This document shows, piece after piece, positions 10,156-19,788 of a stretch of DNA of 64,000 nt. A program made the position numbers and the translations under genes. The DNA is taken from positions 434,001-498,000 of the forward strand of contig NZ_CP132745.1 in assembly GCF_037477895.1 (NCBI RefSeq), read 5' to 3'. The notes under the pieces were generated by a model that was not told where the DNA came from, did not search any database, and saw only the letters and a list, made by a program, of their open reading frames with translations. Source of the DNA: Mycetohabitans endofungorum. Lineage in GTDB: Bacteria > Pseudomonadota > Gammaproteobacteria > Burkholderiales > Burkholderiaceae. The first letter of the stretch is position 1. The number at the start of each line of letters is the position of its first letter.

Positions 10156-10779
10156 TTATGCGGCCCCGGCCAACGTGCGCCGCGCCAGCATCAGTCGCCG
10201 ATCCCACTGACCGAGCATCCGTGCCGCAACCGGTGGTTTGCTCAGGATGGCGCTGTCATAGCACTTGTCAGCAAATCGCATCACGTCTACGAAGCGAAAT
10301 CCCTGTGAACGATAGAACGCGATCAGGTGCGATGCCGGATACGGGGTATCGAGCGCAAGCGCCGCGTAGCCGCGGGTGGCCGCCCAATGCTCGGCGAACG
10401 CCAGCAGCATCGTGCCGAGCCCGCGTCCCTGCCATGCCGGATCGATGCCAAACTGACGCAGCGTCGCAACATCACGCAGCCGATAGTAAGCGCATGCGGA
10501 CTCGGCATCGCGTGCGTACAACGTCATTGTGCCAATTGGCGTAGGGCCGTATGCTACGACGAAGCAATCGCCGGCCTGCGCACGCTGCATCGTCGAGGTG
10601 ACCGACTGGCCGACGCAGGCGCAGTTTAGCTCCATGGCCCCAAGGCGAGCGAATGCACGATGCAGCATGGCAGTCAACGACGCATAGGAATCCACGCGTG
10701 GGTCGAACCGTCTGAGTGTGATGCCTCGTCCGACTGTCCGCGCCTTGCTATCATCGACATACGCGCGCTGCAATGACAT
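10156..10779 (-). CDS. GNAT-family N-acetyltransferase
   Basis: An acetyl-CoA-dependent N-acetyltransferase of about 207 residues. The acetyl-CoA loop is QGRGLGTMLL (R/QxxGxG/A type), preceded by the beta-strand LRQFGIDPAW. Downstream, ALALDTPYPASHLIAFYRSQGF is the usual C-terminal alpha/beta portion. The acceptor substrate is unknown. I start at the ATG at 10779 because GGGAGGT lies just upstream; a GTG at 10791 adds four residues. It stands alone between unrelated genes. Confidence 0.85.
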   Translation of the reverse strand: MSLQRAYVDDSKARTVGRGITLRRFDPRVDSYASLTAMLHRAFARLGAMELNCACVGQSVTSTMQRAQAGDCFVVAYGPTPIGTMTLYARDAESACAYYRLRDVATLRQFGIDPAWQGRGLGTMLLAFAEHWAATRGYAALALDTPYPASHLIAFYRSQGFRFVDVMRFADKCYDSAILSKPPVAARMLGQWDRRLMLARRTLAGAA

Positions 10780-10907
10780 GCGACCTCCCACATTGAATCA
10801 GTTGTACGAAGTCTAGAGCCCGGTTTTGTGGCGTCGCAAGAAAAAATACCGTAAAAATAGCGGCGACCGTCGCCGCGACGCGCGCCGCGCCGTCAGGCCG
10901 CGTGGCT

Positions 10908-11240
10908 ACCACGGGCCGCGCAGATGCCGATCGTGCTGCGCTCGTTATATTCGCGCCAGTAGCGATATTGATCGTTGTATTGCCGTCAATGTCGTTGTTG
11001 ATCGTTATATTGCCGCCAGTACCGTTGCTGATCGTTATATTGGCGCCAGTATCGTTGCCGATCGTTATATTGCCGCCAGTACCGCTGCTGATCAAGACGT
11101 GCCCGCTCGCTCGTGCTGTCGCTGATGCGCATGCGCCAATCGTCGTTTCCGTGCTGCATGGTGCCAGGCTCCACGGCCACGCATCGAAGCGCGTACGCAA
11201 GGGCCATCGCGGCCAACAGCATCGCTCGTTTCTTGTGCAC
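10908..11240 (-). pseudogene. Exported protein with RYWRQYNDQQ repeats, interrupted by a TGA
   Basis: From GTG 11240 (GGAG 6 nt upstream) or ATG 11252 the frame encodes a basic N-terminus and hydrophobic core (HKKRAMLLAAMALAYALRCVA), a likely signal peptide. A polar linker then leads into 30-bp repeats coding for RYWRQYNDQQ. Three intact units are followed by a unit in which Tyr-Trp has become His-stop (CGA CAT TGA). The same frame then continues with RQYNDQY, RYWREYNERS and about 15 more residues, ending in a second stop near 10908. The product either ends early at about 10986 or is a nonsense-mutated pseudogene. Function is unknown; similar Tyr/Trp/Arg-rich exported repeat proteins occur in Burkholderia. 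Confidence 0.5.
10935..11084 (-). repeat. Five 30-bp coding tandem repeats
   Basis: Units on the minus strand: 11084-11055, 11054-11025, 11024-10995, 10994-10965 (carries the TGA) and 10964-10935 (most diverged). The period is exactly 30 bp, ten codons, so it is a protein repeat rather than a CRISPR. Confidence 0.85.
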
Positions 11241-11408
11241 GACATTCTCCATTGCATGGCCTATGCAGGACGTGGCACGGTAGCGCGGCATCGCGCTACC
11301 GTGCCGAAACGACTTCGCATGCGGCGCGCCGGCAACGCAGTACCTAATACAAAATTCGTCAAGCCGGTTATGCTTTCAGATACATTGGCAAACCCTGGCG
11401 AACCATAC

Positions 11409-12389
11409 ATGGGCAACCCCAGCAAGACGGTGCAGAAAACAAGCGATGCCGAAGGCATGCTTGACGTCGGCAACGGCCATTCGATCTACTGGCGCGAATT
11501 AGGCAATCCGCAGGCGCAGCCAATCGTCGTGCTGCACGGCGGTCCCGGCGGCGCGACGAGCTTGGGCTGGGCCGACCATCTCGATGCGACGCGCTGGCGG
11601 ATCGTCTTCTTCGACCAGCGCGGCTGCGGTCGCTCCACGCCGTTCGGCGAACTAGAGCACAACGGCATCGTGGATCTAGTGGGCGATATCGAAAAACTGC
11701 GCGAACACTTGCGGATCGAGTGCTGGGCCGTGTTCGGCGGCTCATGGGGTACGACGCTCGCACTCGCCTATGGCAGCACGCATCCGCAACGCTGTAGCGG
11801 ATTTCTGTTGCGCGGCGTCTACCTGGCGCGCAAGCAGGACACCGACTGGTTCCTGTGGGACGTGCGGCGTCTGTACCCCGACCTGCATGCGGCGTTTCTC
11901 GATGTAATCGAAAAAGCCAGCGGCCAGCAGCCCGCCAGCGCGCGCGACGTGCTCGCACTGACGCAGGCACCGCTGGCGCGCTTCGATGCAACCGGCATTG
12001 AATTGGCGCACGCGTGGCATCGCTACGAAACGACGCTGTCCGTCATCCGGCACGATACGGTGCCCGGCCAGGATCCCGTCCCGGAGGACACGCAGGCACG
12101 GGCGGCCATCGCCATGGCGCTGCTCGAGCGGCACTACATGGCTGACGAACTGCCTCCGTCACCGCCGCTGCTCACGCGTGTCTCCCGTATCGCCCATTTG
12201 CCGTGTCACATTGTCCATGGCCGTTTCGACATGGTCTGCCCGGCCGACCAGGCCTACGCGCTGGCGGCCGCTTGGCCGCGCGCGCGGCTGTCTTTGGTCG
12301 ACGCCGCCGGGCACTGGACATTTGATCCTGGTATTTCGGCCGGCTTGCGGGAAGCAGCCAGCCGGCTCCGAGCCGACCTTGCCGGTTGA
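11409..12389 (+). CDS. pip: Proline iminopeptidase (alpha/beta hydrolase)
   Basis: A serine peptidase of about 326 residues that removes N-terminal proline from peptides. Family signatures are all visible: GNGHSIYWRELGNP, the oxyanion motif HGGPGG, FFDQRGCGRS, the nucleophile elbow GGSWGTTLAL, the acid region HGRFDMVCP, and the catalytic His in DAAGHW. Its length matches the family (310-330). The start is uncertain: ATG 11409 fits, ATG 11370 adds 13 residues, and the frame stays open upstream only because it reads antisense to the repeat protein. It converges on the methyltransferase gene. Confidence 0.9.
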   Translation: MGNPSKTVQKTSDAEGMLDVGNGHSIYWRELGNPQAQPIVVLHGGPGGATSLGWADHLDATRWRIVFFDQRGCGRSTPFGELEHNGIVDLVGDIEKLREHLRIECWAVFGGSWGTTLALAYGSTHPQRCSGFLLRGVYLARKQDTDWFLWDVRRLYPDLHAAFLDVIEKASGQQPASARDVLALTQAPLARFDATGIELAHAWHRYETTLSVIRHDTVPGQDPVPEDTQARAAIAMALLERHYMADELPPSPPLLTRVSRIAHLPCHIVHGRFDMVCPADQAYALAAAWPRARLSLVDAAGHWTFDPGISAGLREAASRLRADLAG

Positions 12390-12502
12390 CACAATGCATT
12401 CCCGTCAACTTGCCGCGCCCGGCGATGTCGCAGCTCGTTACGACGCTTCGCCGCAACGCATGCCGCAGTTGAACGGTGTAGGCAACCGCCGGCCGCAACC
12501 CG

Positions 12503-13216
12503 TCAACGCTTGAGCGCGTGCAGCGCAAAATAGGTCGGATAAGTATCACCGTTCAGTTGCTGCGCGGCGGAAAATTCGCTGCCCTCATGAAAGCTTCGCA
12601 GATCGAACACGCGCAGGAAGTTCGGGCTCAGGTATGCCTGCAGCGTGTGCGTCGGTTCGTACAGCGTGATCTGGCCATCGAAAATTCGCGATGCGACGAC
12701 TTGCTGGACGAAATAGTCGACGCCATGACCAAATGTATCGATCTTCTCCAGGTACTGTCGCAACGGGTGTTTGGTCAGCACGACCAGCGATCCGCCAGGC
12801 ACCATGGTGCGCTCGATCTCGGCGAGGATCGCGGCAAGATCGGGTGAGGTTTGGAGCGCCCATTTCGATACGATCACGTCGAATACCTGGTCGTCGAATG
12901 GCAACGACTCGCCACTTGCCTGCACGATAGTCGCGCCCGGATTGCAGCGTCGCGCAAGCTCGCATAACTGCGCCGACGGCTCCACGCCGAACAACGTCGC
13001 GCCTCGCGCACCGAGTGCGTGCAAATCGTCGCCCGCGCCGCAGCCGATGTCCAGCACGGTCAACCCAGTCAGGTCGCCGGGCACCAGGCTGTGGAATAGG
13101 CGTGAACTGTCTTGGTTCTGGTCTTGCGCATCCTGCGCATAACTGTCAGGGAAGCGATCGTACTGGCGGCTCAGATCACCGGTCCGATGATTCGTCGACA
13201 ACAGTTGCGCTTCCAT
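12503..13216 (-). CDS. Class I SAM-dependent methyltransferase
   Basis: A methyltransferase of 237 residues. The SAM-binding motif I is VLDIGCGAGDDLHALG (near residues 56-71), followed by FGVEPS and an FDVIVSKWALQTSPDLAAIL segment typical of the UbiE/Methyltransf_11 group. The N-terminus (YDRFPDSYAQDAQDQNQDSSRLFHSL) resembles methyltransferases that act on small metabolites. The acceptor is unknown. The start is well supported by GAGGAAGCGAT directly upstream of the ATG at 13216. Confidence 0.88.
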   Translation of the reverse strand: MEAQLLSTNHRTGDLSRQYDRFPDSYAQDAQDQNQDSSRLFHSLVPGDLTGLTVLDIGCGAGDDLHALGARGATLFGVEPSAQLCELARRCNPGATIVQASGESLPFDDQVFDVIVSKWALQTSPDLAAILAEIERTMVPGGSLVVLTKHPLRQYLEKIDTFGHGVDYFVQQVVASRIFDGQITLYEPTHTLQAYLSPNFLRVFDLRSFHEGSEFSAAQQLNGDTYPTYFALHALKR

Positions 13217-13759
13217 ATCGCTTCCTCTTCAAGATTCGGCATGCCAAGCGACTCTTCCACGCCGGAATCGTAAGGATGCCGACCTGTTCCGACAAAACCG
13301 AACGCGAACCGATCGAAGCACTGCCGAAGTAGCTTGTCGGCAAAGCAGCCGCCATGGGCGGCGTTGCCAGGCAGCTCAGTGCTCCTGTTGCCGTCAGAAC
13401 GCGTAACGCTGGCTGCGGTTGGCGTGCTTAAAGCGAAGCATGTCATGGTGGCCAGGCACCTTGATTGCGACGACGTCCATGCCGCATTGGCCGATACTCG
13501 GATGGGTTCTTGCAAACCACTGGATATTTCACGTTCGCGACATCCTCCACCGTCATTCCCTCCTTCTGGACGGCCACGACGCAACTAGATGTGCCGACGT
13601 AGCTGGTGAACTACCATGGTGTATTCGCTAGTGGATGGGTTACTGCAAAGCCGAAATTTCAATAGGGGCGACTCAGACTCGCTGAACACCCTCTATTCGG
13701 CTGTACTTACGCGCATTGGGGAAATCGCTGAAATCAATATCTGTTAACCGGAGAGAGGC
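13217..13759. other. Region without a recognised gene
   Basis: About 540 bp between the methyltransferase start and the DUF1445 gene. Frames exist on both strands but none has an RBS and a recognisable product. A minus-strand stretch around 13230-13400 reads fairly smoothly (GGCFADKLLRQCFDRFAFGF) and could be a remnant. I cannot name it. Confidence 0.3.
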
Positions 13760-14542
13760 ATGGACAAGCACACTCACCCATACGAGTTTCGGCGCGCTGC
13801 ACGGGCTGGTCTGTATGATCAGCCAACTGCCGGATACTGTGAAGGCTATGTGCAAGCGAATCTGATGATTCTTCCACACGAATATGCCGCTGATTTCGCG
13901 AGGTTTTGCGCACTAAATCCGCGCGCGTGTCCATTGCTTGCCGTCGGAGAAGTTGGCAGCTGGAACTTGCCAACGTTAGGCGAGGACATTGACATTCGAA
14001 CTGACCTACCGCGATACACCGTGTATCGAAACGGCAAGCCCTCTAATTCACTGACCGACCTCAATAAGGTGTGGAGAGGTGACCTCGTCGTTTTTGCACT
14101 CGGATGCTCGTTTTCATTCGATCATCTGCTTTTGAAAAACGGTTTACCCGTGCGACACATTGAGTTAGGCGGAAGCGCTCCTGCGTTCGTTTCGAACATC
14201 GATAATCATCGAAGCGGTCCCTTTGGCGGAAAACTCGCTGTTTCGATGCGCCCGTTCAGCGTGGCGCAAACCATTCAAGCTATCGAAATCACAAGTCGTT
14301 ATCCGCAGGTACACGGTGCGCCGGTTCACTTTGGCAATCCTTTGGAAATCGGAATCACAGATGTTGGCCAGCCTGATTTCCCCGGGCTGTCGGCCGTGCG
14401 AACCGGTGAAATTCCTGTCTTTTGGGCTTGCGGGCTTACCCCGCAAGTCGCCGTGATGGCAGCTGAGCTTCCGTTTGCTATCGGTCATGCTGCGGGGCAC
14501 ATGTTGATTACGGACATCTCAATTGAAACGCTTTTATCCTGA
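13760..14542 (+). CDS. Putative hydro-lyase (DUF1445, D-glutamate cyclase-like)
   Basis: A protein of 260 residues typical of the DUF1445/YcsI family, annotated as putative hydro-lyases. Members related to the mammalian C14orf159 domain act as D-glutamate cyclases, but bacterial substrates are mostly untested. Family features seen: TAGYCEGYVQANLMILP near the N-terminus, the FARFCALNPRACPLL block, GCSFSFDHLLL, HFGNPLEIGI and the C-terminal WACGLTPQVA with HAAGHMLITD. The start follows GGAGAGAGGC. GC is slightly lower than in its neighbours. In other genomes it sits beside lactam-utilisation (LamB/PxpA) or carboxylase genes; here it is alone. Confidence 0.9.
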   Translation: MDKHTHPYEFRRAARAGLYDQPTAGYCEGYVQANLMILPHEYAADFARFCALNPRACPLLAVGEVGSWNLPTLGEDIDIRTDLPRYTVYRNGKPSNSLTDLNKVWRGDLVVFALGCSFSFDHLLLKNGLPVRHIELGGSAPAFVSNIDNHRSGPFGGKLAVSMRPFSVAQTIQAIEITSRYPQVHGAPVHFGNPLEIGITDVGQPDFPGLSAVRTGEIPVFWACGLTPQVAVMAAELPFAIGHAAGHMLITDISIETLLS

Positions 14543-15052
14543 CAGGTTGCAGACGCTATCGACTCCACGAAGACACTTCATTGCCGACTCTCAGACTCGG
14601 CGACGGAGTCATCCGCCTATCATCAAAGCTGCGGAGCGTTTCATGCAGTTTTACTAGGCATCGGTGGCCGCTAACAGTGCTTTGTTGGACGTAGGATCGA
14701 AGTCATTCGTCGAGGTAACGCAGACCGCATCAGAAGATGTCAGCTTGAACACAGAAAACTACAGGCTACATGTGGACAAAATTTGCTGAATCGGGTTTTC
14801 GTTGGCAACGGTCGGTCCGGTCAATGCCCGCAGGCTCAGCAACATCGTAGCGTTATGCCACGATATAGAGCACCATCGACGATGGATTCCATTGAACCTC
14901 GAATTCGGCTGGACATACCTGTTAAGGCGTGTCTAGCCCAGCGCATGTGTAGCTCGGGCAGCGTCTGATCGACGCCTTCACCGCGCCGCTGCCCTGCTGC
15001 CCTATCCTGCGCTGCCGGCGGCATGAGGCGGTTCAGACATCGGCGTCACTTA
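14543..15052. other. Intergenic region without a recognised gene
   Basis: About 500 bp downstream of the DUF1445 gene. No frame has an RBS or recognisable product and no tRNA-like fold was noticed. The sequence becomes very AT-rich from about 15050, where the ahpC promoter must lie. Confidence 0.35.
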
Positions 15053-15089
15053 ATAGAATATATAAATTGCATTTATAAAACTAATCAAA
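15053..15089 (+). promoter_or_regulatory. Possible OxyR-type operator upstream of ahpC
   Basis: Four tetramers at the OxyR spacing (ATAG-N7-CTAT-N7-ATAG-N7-CTAT) read ATAG, AAAT, ATAA, CAAA, or 11 of 16 consensus bases. The site lies about 70-100 bp upstream of ahpC in an AT-rich patch. ahpC is a classical OxyR target, but the match is imperfect. Confidence 0.3.
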
Positions 15090-15156
15090 TTTACCTAACA
15101 TCCTGCCGCCGACATACTGGAGTCCTGGATCGAAACCCTACAAACAGGAGGACCGA

Positions 15157-15720
15157 ATGTCGATCATCAACAGCCGGATCAAGCCGTTCAACGCAACCGC
15201 CTATCACAACGGTCAATTCGTGCCGGTCAGCGACCAGACACTCAAGGGTAAGTGGTCGATAATCGTCTTCTATCCGGCCGATTTCACCTTCGTCTGCCCG
15301 ACCGAACTCGGCGATCTGGCTGACCGATACGCTGAGTTTCAGCAACTCGGTGTCGAGATCTACAGCGTATCAACCGACACGCATTTCACACATAAAGCGT
15401 GGCACGACACGTCGGACACGATCGGCAAAATCGCCTATCCCATGATCGGCGACCCGACGCAGGCGATCTCGCGCAACTTCGAGGTGCTCGTCGAAGAGGA
15501 AGGCATGGCGCTACGGGGCACGTTCGTCGTCAACCCGGAAGGCGAAATCAAGTTATGCGAAATCCATGACAACGGCATCGGCCGCGACGCCGGTGAATTG
15601 TTACGCAAAGTGCAAGCGGCCCAGTATGTCGCTGCGCATCCGGGCGAAGTCTGCCCTGCGAAATGGTCTCCCGGCGCGCAAACGCTCAAGCCGTCGCTGG
15701 GCCTGATCGGAAAGATCTGA
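15157..15720 (+). CDS. ahpC: Alkyl hydroperoxide reductase C, 2-Cys peroxiredoxin
   Basis: A cytosolic peroxiredoxin of 187 residues that reduces H2O2, organic peroxides and peroxynitrite. The peroxidatic Cys lies in [14 protein letters not shown] (near residue 47) and the resolving Cys in [10 protein letters not shown] (near residue 166). [19 protein letters not shown] is the AhpC-type middle block. Length and sequence match the E. coli-type AhpC. The start follows a good AGGAGG. The partner reductase ahpF begins 78 bp downstream, with a stem-loop between them. Confidence 0.97.
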   Translation: MSIINSRIKPFNATAYHNGQFVPVSDQTLKGKWSIIVFYPADFTFVCPTELGDLADRYAEFQQLGVEIYSVSTDTHFTHKAWHDTSDTIGKIAYPMIGDPTQAISRNFEVLVEEEGMALRGTFVVNPEGEIKLCEIHDNGIGRDAGELLRKVQAAQYVAAHPGEVCPAKWSPGAQTLKPSLGLIGKI

Positions 15721-15737
15721 CGCAAGACACCGCATGA

Positions 15738-15770
15738 CGCGCGGCGCCGTTACCACGAAGGCGCCGCGTG
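15738..15770 (+). terminator. Stem-loop between ahpC and ahpF
   Basis: CGCGGCGCC (15740-15748) pairs perfectly with GGCGCCGCG (15760-15768) around an 11-nt loop, extendable by two pairs. No T-run follows. It is more likely a partial terminator or an mRNA 3'-stabiliser that lets ahpC exceed ahpF. Confidence 0.55.
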
Positions 15771-15798
15771 CCCCAATACCTACCCAATTGGAACTGAC

Positions 15799-17394
15799 AT
15801 GCTCGACGCAACCCTGAAAAGTCAACTCAAAACGTACCTGGAAAAGGTCAACCGACCAATCGAAATCGTCGCATCGGTCGACGACAGCGACAAGTCGCGC
15901 GAACTGCTCGCGTTGCTCGACGATATTGCGTCGCTGTCCGGCCACATCCGTGTCAACGTGCGGCGTGACGACGAACCGCGCAAGCCGTCGTTCTCGATTG
16001 GCGAGCCGGGCAAGCCCAGCGGCATCCGTTTTGCGGGCATCCCACTCGGCCACGAGTTCACGTCGCTGGTGCTTGCGCTGCTGCAAACCGGCGGACACCC
16101 ATTGAAGCTCGACGATGCGCTAATTCAGCAGATCCGTGAACTGGACGGAGACTACCAGTTCGAAACGTATTTTTCGCTATCCTGCCAAAACTGCCCGGAA
16201 GTCGTGCAAGCGCTCAACCTGATGACATTGATCAACCCACGCATCCGGCATGTCGCGATCGATGGTGCGCTGTTTCAGGATGAGGTCCAAGCCCGGCAAA
16301 TCATGGCGGTGCCCATGATGTTCTTAAACGGCGAGCTGTTCGGTCAGGGCCGCAGCGGCATCAAGGATATCCTCGCCAAGCTGGACAGCAGCGCAAGTGA
16401 GCGCACGGCGCAGTCGCTACAGAACAAGCCAGTGTTCGACGTACTGATCGTCGGTGGCGGACCGGCGGGCGCGGCTGCGGCCATCTACGCCGCACGCAAG
16501 GGTATCGCCACGGGGGTGGTGGCCGAACGCTTCGGCGGGCAGGTGCTCGATACGCTAGCCATCGAGAACTTTGTGTCGGTGCAGGAAACGGAAGGACCCA
16601 AGTTCGCCACGGCGCTCGAACAGCATGTAACACAGTACGACGTCGACATCATGGATACGCAACGCGCCGACGCACTGATTCCCGGCCCCGTGCATCAGGT
16701 GCGGCTCGCCAGCGGCGCGGTGCTGAAGGCGAAAACCATTGTACTCGCCACCGGCGCGCGTTGGCGCGAGATCGACGTGCCAGGCGAGCGAGAATATCGC
16801 AACCGCGGCGTCGCCTATTGTCCGCACTGCGATGGGCCCCTCTTCAAAGGCAAGCGTGTCGCCGTCGTGGGAGGCGGCAATTCGGGCGTCGAGGCGGCCA
16901 TCGACTTGGCGGGCATCGTCAGTCATGTCACGCTGCTCGAATACGGCCCCCAGTTACGCGCCGACGCGGTGTTGCAGCGCAAGCTGCACAGCCTATCCAA
17001 CGTCACGGTGATCACACAAGCACAGACTACCCGGATCATGGGCAACGGTAGCAAGGTGGACGGGCTGACGTACCGGGATCTTCGCACAGGTGAATCGCAA
17101 CACATCGAACTGGCGGGCGTGTTCGTGCAAATCGGCCTGGTACCCAATACGGAGTGGCTGAAGGGCACAGTCGAGTTGTCGACGCACGGTGAAATCGTCG
17201 TCGATGCCAAGGGGGCAACGTCGGTACCTGGGGTATTCGCTGCCGGCGACGTGACCACGGTGCCGTTCAAGCAGATCGTGATCGCCATTGGCGAAGGAGC
17301 GAAAGCGTCGCTCGGCGCGTTCGAACACCTAATCCGCCATGCCGACCCGGTGGTGATCGAGCCGTTGCCCGCCAGTAAATTGCAGGCGGCGTGA
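15799..17394 (+). CDS. ahpF: Alkyl hydroperoxide reductase subunit F
   Basis: A flavoprotein disulfide reductase of 531 residues that passes electrons from NADH to AhpC. The N-terminal double thioredoxin-like domain (about 1-200) holds the redox pair in CQNCPE. An FAD-binding [17 protein letters not shown] follows, then the active-site CxxC in [11 protein letters not shown], the NAD(P) motif [15 protein letters not shown] and the C-terminal FAD motif [15 protein letters not shown]. All expected elements are intact. It is downstream of ahpC in the same direction. Confidence 0.97.
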   Translation: MLDATLKSQLKTYLEKVNRPIEIVASVDDSDKSRELLALLDDIASLSGHIRVNVRRDDEPRKPSFSIGEPGKPSGIRFAGIPLGHEFTSLVLALLQTGGHPLKLDDALIQQIRELDGDYQFETYFSLSCQNCPEVVQALNLMTLINPRIRHVAIDGALFQDEVQARQIMAVPMMFLNGELFGQGRSGIKDILAKLDSSASERTAQSLQNKPVFDVLIVGGGPAGAAAAIYAARKGIATGVVAERFGGQVLDTLAIENFVSVQETEGPKFATALEQHVTQYDVDIMDTQRADALIPGPVHQVRLASGAVLKAKTIVLATGARWREIDVPGEREYRNRGVAYCPHCDGPLFKGKRVAVVGGGNSGVEAAIDLAGIVSHVTLLEYGPQLRADAVLQRKLHSLSNVTVITQAQTTRIMGNGSKVDGLTYRDLRTGESQHIELAGVFVQIGLVPNTEWLKGTVELSTHGEIVVDAKGATSVPGVFAAGDVTTVPFKQIVIAIGEGAKASLGAFEHLIRHADPVVIEPLPASKLQAA

Positions 17395-17403
17395 CGACAG
17401 AGT

Positions 17404-17429
17404 GCCGGGGCGGGGGTGGCCGCCCCGGC
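17404..17429 (+). terminator. Hairpin downstream of ahpF
   Basis: GCCGGGGCG (17404-17412) pairs with CGCCCCGGC (17421-17429) with an 8-nt loop, 10 nt after the ahpF stop codon. There is no T-tract, but the position and strength suggest transcript termination or 3'-end protection. Confidence 0.6.
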
Positions 17430-17600
17430 ATCCATGACGGTGAACGCTGAAGAATGACCCGATAGTGAAGGTGGGGGAACGCCCTCGCTTGCCGCGATGT
17501 TCGGCGAATCGCCTCCGGAACATGGCCAACCGGCAGCGGGCGGCGCCCGGGGAACGTAGCCGAACATATTGGCCACAAACGGCACCCGCGATAGCCCATG

Positions 17601-18206
17601 TCAACCGCGCGGTGTCGGCGACGGCAGTGTCTCGAAGTCCCAACCGATACTGGCATACGCACGTGCGGCCCTTTGAGGGTCCGACGACCGTCTGGCATCA
17701 TCGAAATCATGCGCCGGTCCAACTGTCATCGATGCCACACCATTAATTACCGAACCGAAGCAATTTACCGAAGCAAGATACATCTCACCCGACCTGAGAT
17801 GTTCAATAGCATCGCGTCCGAATACCCTGCTTTCGACCAGATGCGCCCCCGTATAGGTTTGCGTACCGGAGCACAACCCTTTCATATTCGCAATGACCTC
17901 GTCATGCGCGTGATCTGATATGCCAATGTTCTGTTTCTCCAATAGGCCACTGATCTGTCGCACCGCGGGAGGGTAATACTTGGCTTCAGGATGCTGGGCA
18001 AAGACGGCGGCCTGGCTCGTCACGTTTCTGCGTCTTGCCATCGACTTGCGGCACGCGAGCGCGGGCAGTTCAGCCAGCATTCCATCTGGCTTTGAACCGG
18101 CACGTGCTAGCCCCTGTCCCGCGACTTCACTACGTGTATTCAGCTCATTGTGAAACGACAAGGAATCCACCTGCGACGAGCCTGGATTGATCGTATTAAC
18201 TTGCAT
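17601..18206 (-). CDS. Orphan hypothetical protein, possible secreted effector
   Basis: An ORF of about 201 residues that I do not recognise. The N-terminal 35 residues are rich in Asn, Ser, Gln and Thr with few charges (QVNTINPGSSQVDSLSFHNELN). That composition is seen in type III secretion signals, and there is no Sec signal peptide. The middle is basic and Ala-rich (LPALACRKSMARRRNVTSQAAVF). The C-terminal half contains AHDEVIANMKGLCSGTQTYTGAHLVESRVFGRDAIEHLRSGEMYL, a plausible folded core. It is flanked by about 1 kb of non-coding, AT-rich DNA, typical of an acquired gene. I found no hrp-type promoter box upstream. Effector status is a guess. Confidence 0.5.
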   Translation of the reverse strand: MQVNTINPGSSQVDSLSFHNELNTRSEVAGQGLARAGSKPDGMLAELPALACRKSMARRRNVTSQAAVFAQHPEAKYYPPAVRQISGLLEKQNIGISDHAHDEVIANMKGLCSGTQTYTGAHLVESRVFGRDAIEHLRSGEMYLASVNCFGSVINGVASMTVGPAHDFDDARRSSDPQRAARAYASIGWDFETLPSPTPRG

Positions 18207-18509
18207 GGGGGCCTCACTACTAAACTTTCAAACAAAGGCATCTGACTTGACGGAAATGCAACATGTACTGTCTCAACAATGTCATTTATGCTCAATCAGA
18301 TTAGGTTTTCTCACATAACCAATATTCAGGATAGCGATATAAAATCCTTTTTAGCGAAGTCTCGACGATCTCATGATTATTGACTAGCATTTCTAATTAA
18401 CAAATGCTGCACCGCCTTGAAAACAACGATACCTCAGATTCGGCTGACAGTTCTGCGGCACCGCGTCACCCCTGCGGCGCTGCGTCACAGTATGGCGACA
18501 GCGTATGCT
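18207..18509. other. AT-rich non-coding stretch
   Basis: Upstream of the orphan gene. It is clearly AT-richer than the surroundings and has no recognisable gene. It presumably contains that gene's promoter. Confidence 0.4.
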
Positions 18510-18686
18510 CTATACTTCTTCGCGGGATAGGTTAGAGACCTCTGAACGATGGTCCATATACGTGATCGCATAATCATGCACAACGGCGACCTTTGCGGTG
18601 AATCCGCATAACATCCTTTCGACCAGTGTGCCATCCGCGTTTAACGTTGCTCCGCTACCAATGGATTGATAACCGGCTTCATCCAT
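18510..18686 (-). pseudogene. Coding-like fragment, 58 codons
   Basis: From the ATG at 18686 the frame encodes 58 sensible residues (MDEAGYQSIGSGATLNADG, then VERMLCGFTAKVAVVHDYAI) ending at a TAG. The frame reads back 14 more codons to a TGA. No RBS is visible. It reads like a real protein piece, probably a remnant, but I cannot identify the family. The following 18.7-19.23 kb shows no convincing gene. Confidence 0.3.
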
Positions 18687-19236
18687 GCAGGATACAGCAT
18701 GCGCGGCATACCCAATGTTGATGCCGTGTCACGGTAGCAAAGCGCCCGCTCGGTGCGATTCATCGCGCGCCATGCGACAGGCCCGTACGTGGGCCTGATT
18801 TACGGCATCGGCGCTCAAGGGCTCCCGAATAACCTCACCTTTGCGGCGCCCGCTGCTGCGTCGCACCGGCATCCCACGCCCCTGTCCCGAATGCTCTCAC
18901 CTTCGGGATGTCGGGCCGCCTATCTGCATCACGCTCGCCTGGTAGGGTTCGTTCGGATCTCAAATGGCCCGCGCCAATTCTTCGACTTGCAGAACGTCGG
19001 CCATCACGTGGTCAGCGACTACGTTGTACCCTCGGCGAGCGCTCGCCGAGCCGCCGCGACCGACCAGCGGGTTGGAACAGCATTGTTGACAGCGCGGCAT
19101 TGGAAAGCATGCTGCCCGGCCACTGCCCTGGCTGGGCGATGCTGCGTGGCATCCTCGTCGCGGAAGGCGTAAAAACCGAGGCGCGACTGCGCGGCGCGCC
19201 TTGGTCACCGCCGTGGCCGATGCGCGCAGTCAGCAC

Positions 19237-19788
19237 TCACTTCAGCAACTTGTCCAGCCATCCGACGTAGCGATCGGCGAAACCTTGCAAGAACTGCTTC
19301 GTTCTGGCGTTCGCAATGTCGCCATCGGCATTGAACGTATCGTCCTTGACGTGCAGGAAGACCTCGGGTTGACCGAGCGTGGGCACATCTAGGTACGCCA
19401 GTACGTTGCGCAGCTGCTGCTGGGCGATCGCCGTACCGATCGTGCCAATTGAAGCGCCTGCCACCGCAGCCGGCTTGCCAGCAAACGAGCTCTTGCCATA
19501 CGGACGGGAGGCCCAGTCGATCGCGTTTTTCAACACGCCGGGCAGGCCGCGGTTGTACTCGGGGGTGAAGAACCACAACGCCTGCGCCGCCTCGATGTCA
19601 AGCTTTAGCCGGCTGACCGGCTCCGGCATCTGCACTTCCAGATCCTCACTAAACAATGGCAACGTGGCAATATCGATGAACCGGCACTCGAGCCGGTCGC
19701 CCGCCAGCCGCGCGAGCGCATGCGCGAGCTTCTTGTTCCACGAATCCACGCGGATACTTCCGACTATTACCGCAACTTTGTAGGCCAT
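19237..19788 (-). CDS. NADPH-dependent FMN reductase
   Basis: A flavodoxin-fold reductase of 183 residues. The FMN phosphate loop is GSIRVDSWNKKLA near the N-terminus. FFTPEYNRGLPGVLKNAIDWASRP is the signature of the NADPH-dependent FMN reductase/azoreductase family (ChrR/YieF-like), which reduces quinones, chromate or azo dyes. The start at 19788 has a strong AAGGAGGGCG; a longer frame to 19938 is an unlikely leader. It is a single gene. Confidence 0.92.
   Translation of the reverse strand: MAYKVAVIVGSIRVDSWNKKLAHALARLAGDRLECRFIDIATLPLFSEDLEVQMPEPVSRLKLDIEAAQALWFFTPEYNRGLPGVLKNAIDWASRPYGKSSFAGKPAAVAGASIGTIGTAIAQQQLRNVLAYLDVPTLGQPEVFLHVKDDTFNADGDIANARTKQFLQGFADRYVGWLDKLLK

Noticed and set aside
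10935..11084. Possible short CRISPR array
   Set aside because: Units are contiguous, in phase with codons and have no unique spacers; they encode a protein repeat.
10902..11408. A plus-strand frame with repeated VILPPVPLLI segments joined to the proline iminopeptidase
   Set aside because: It is the antisense reading of the 30-bp repeats; the peptidase family starts near 11409.
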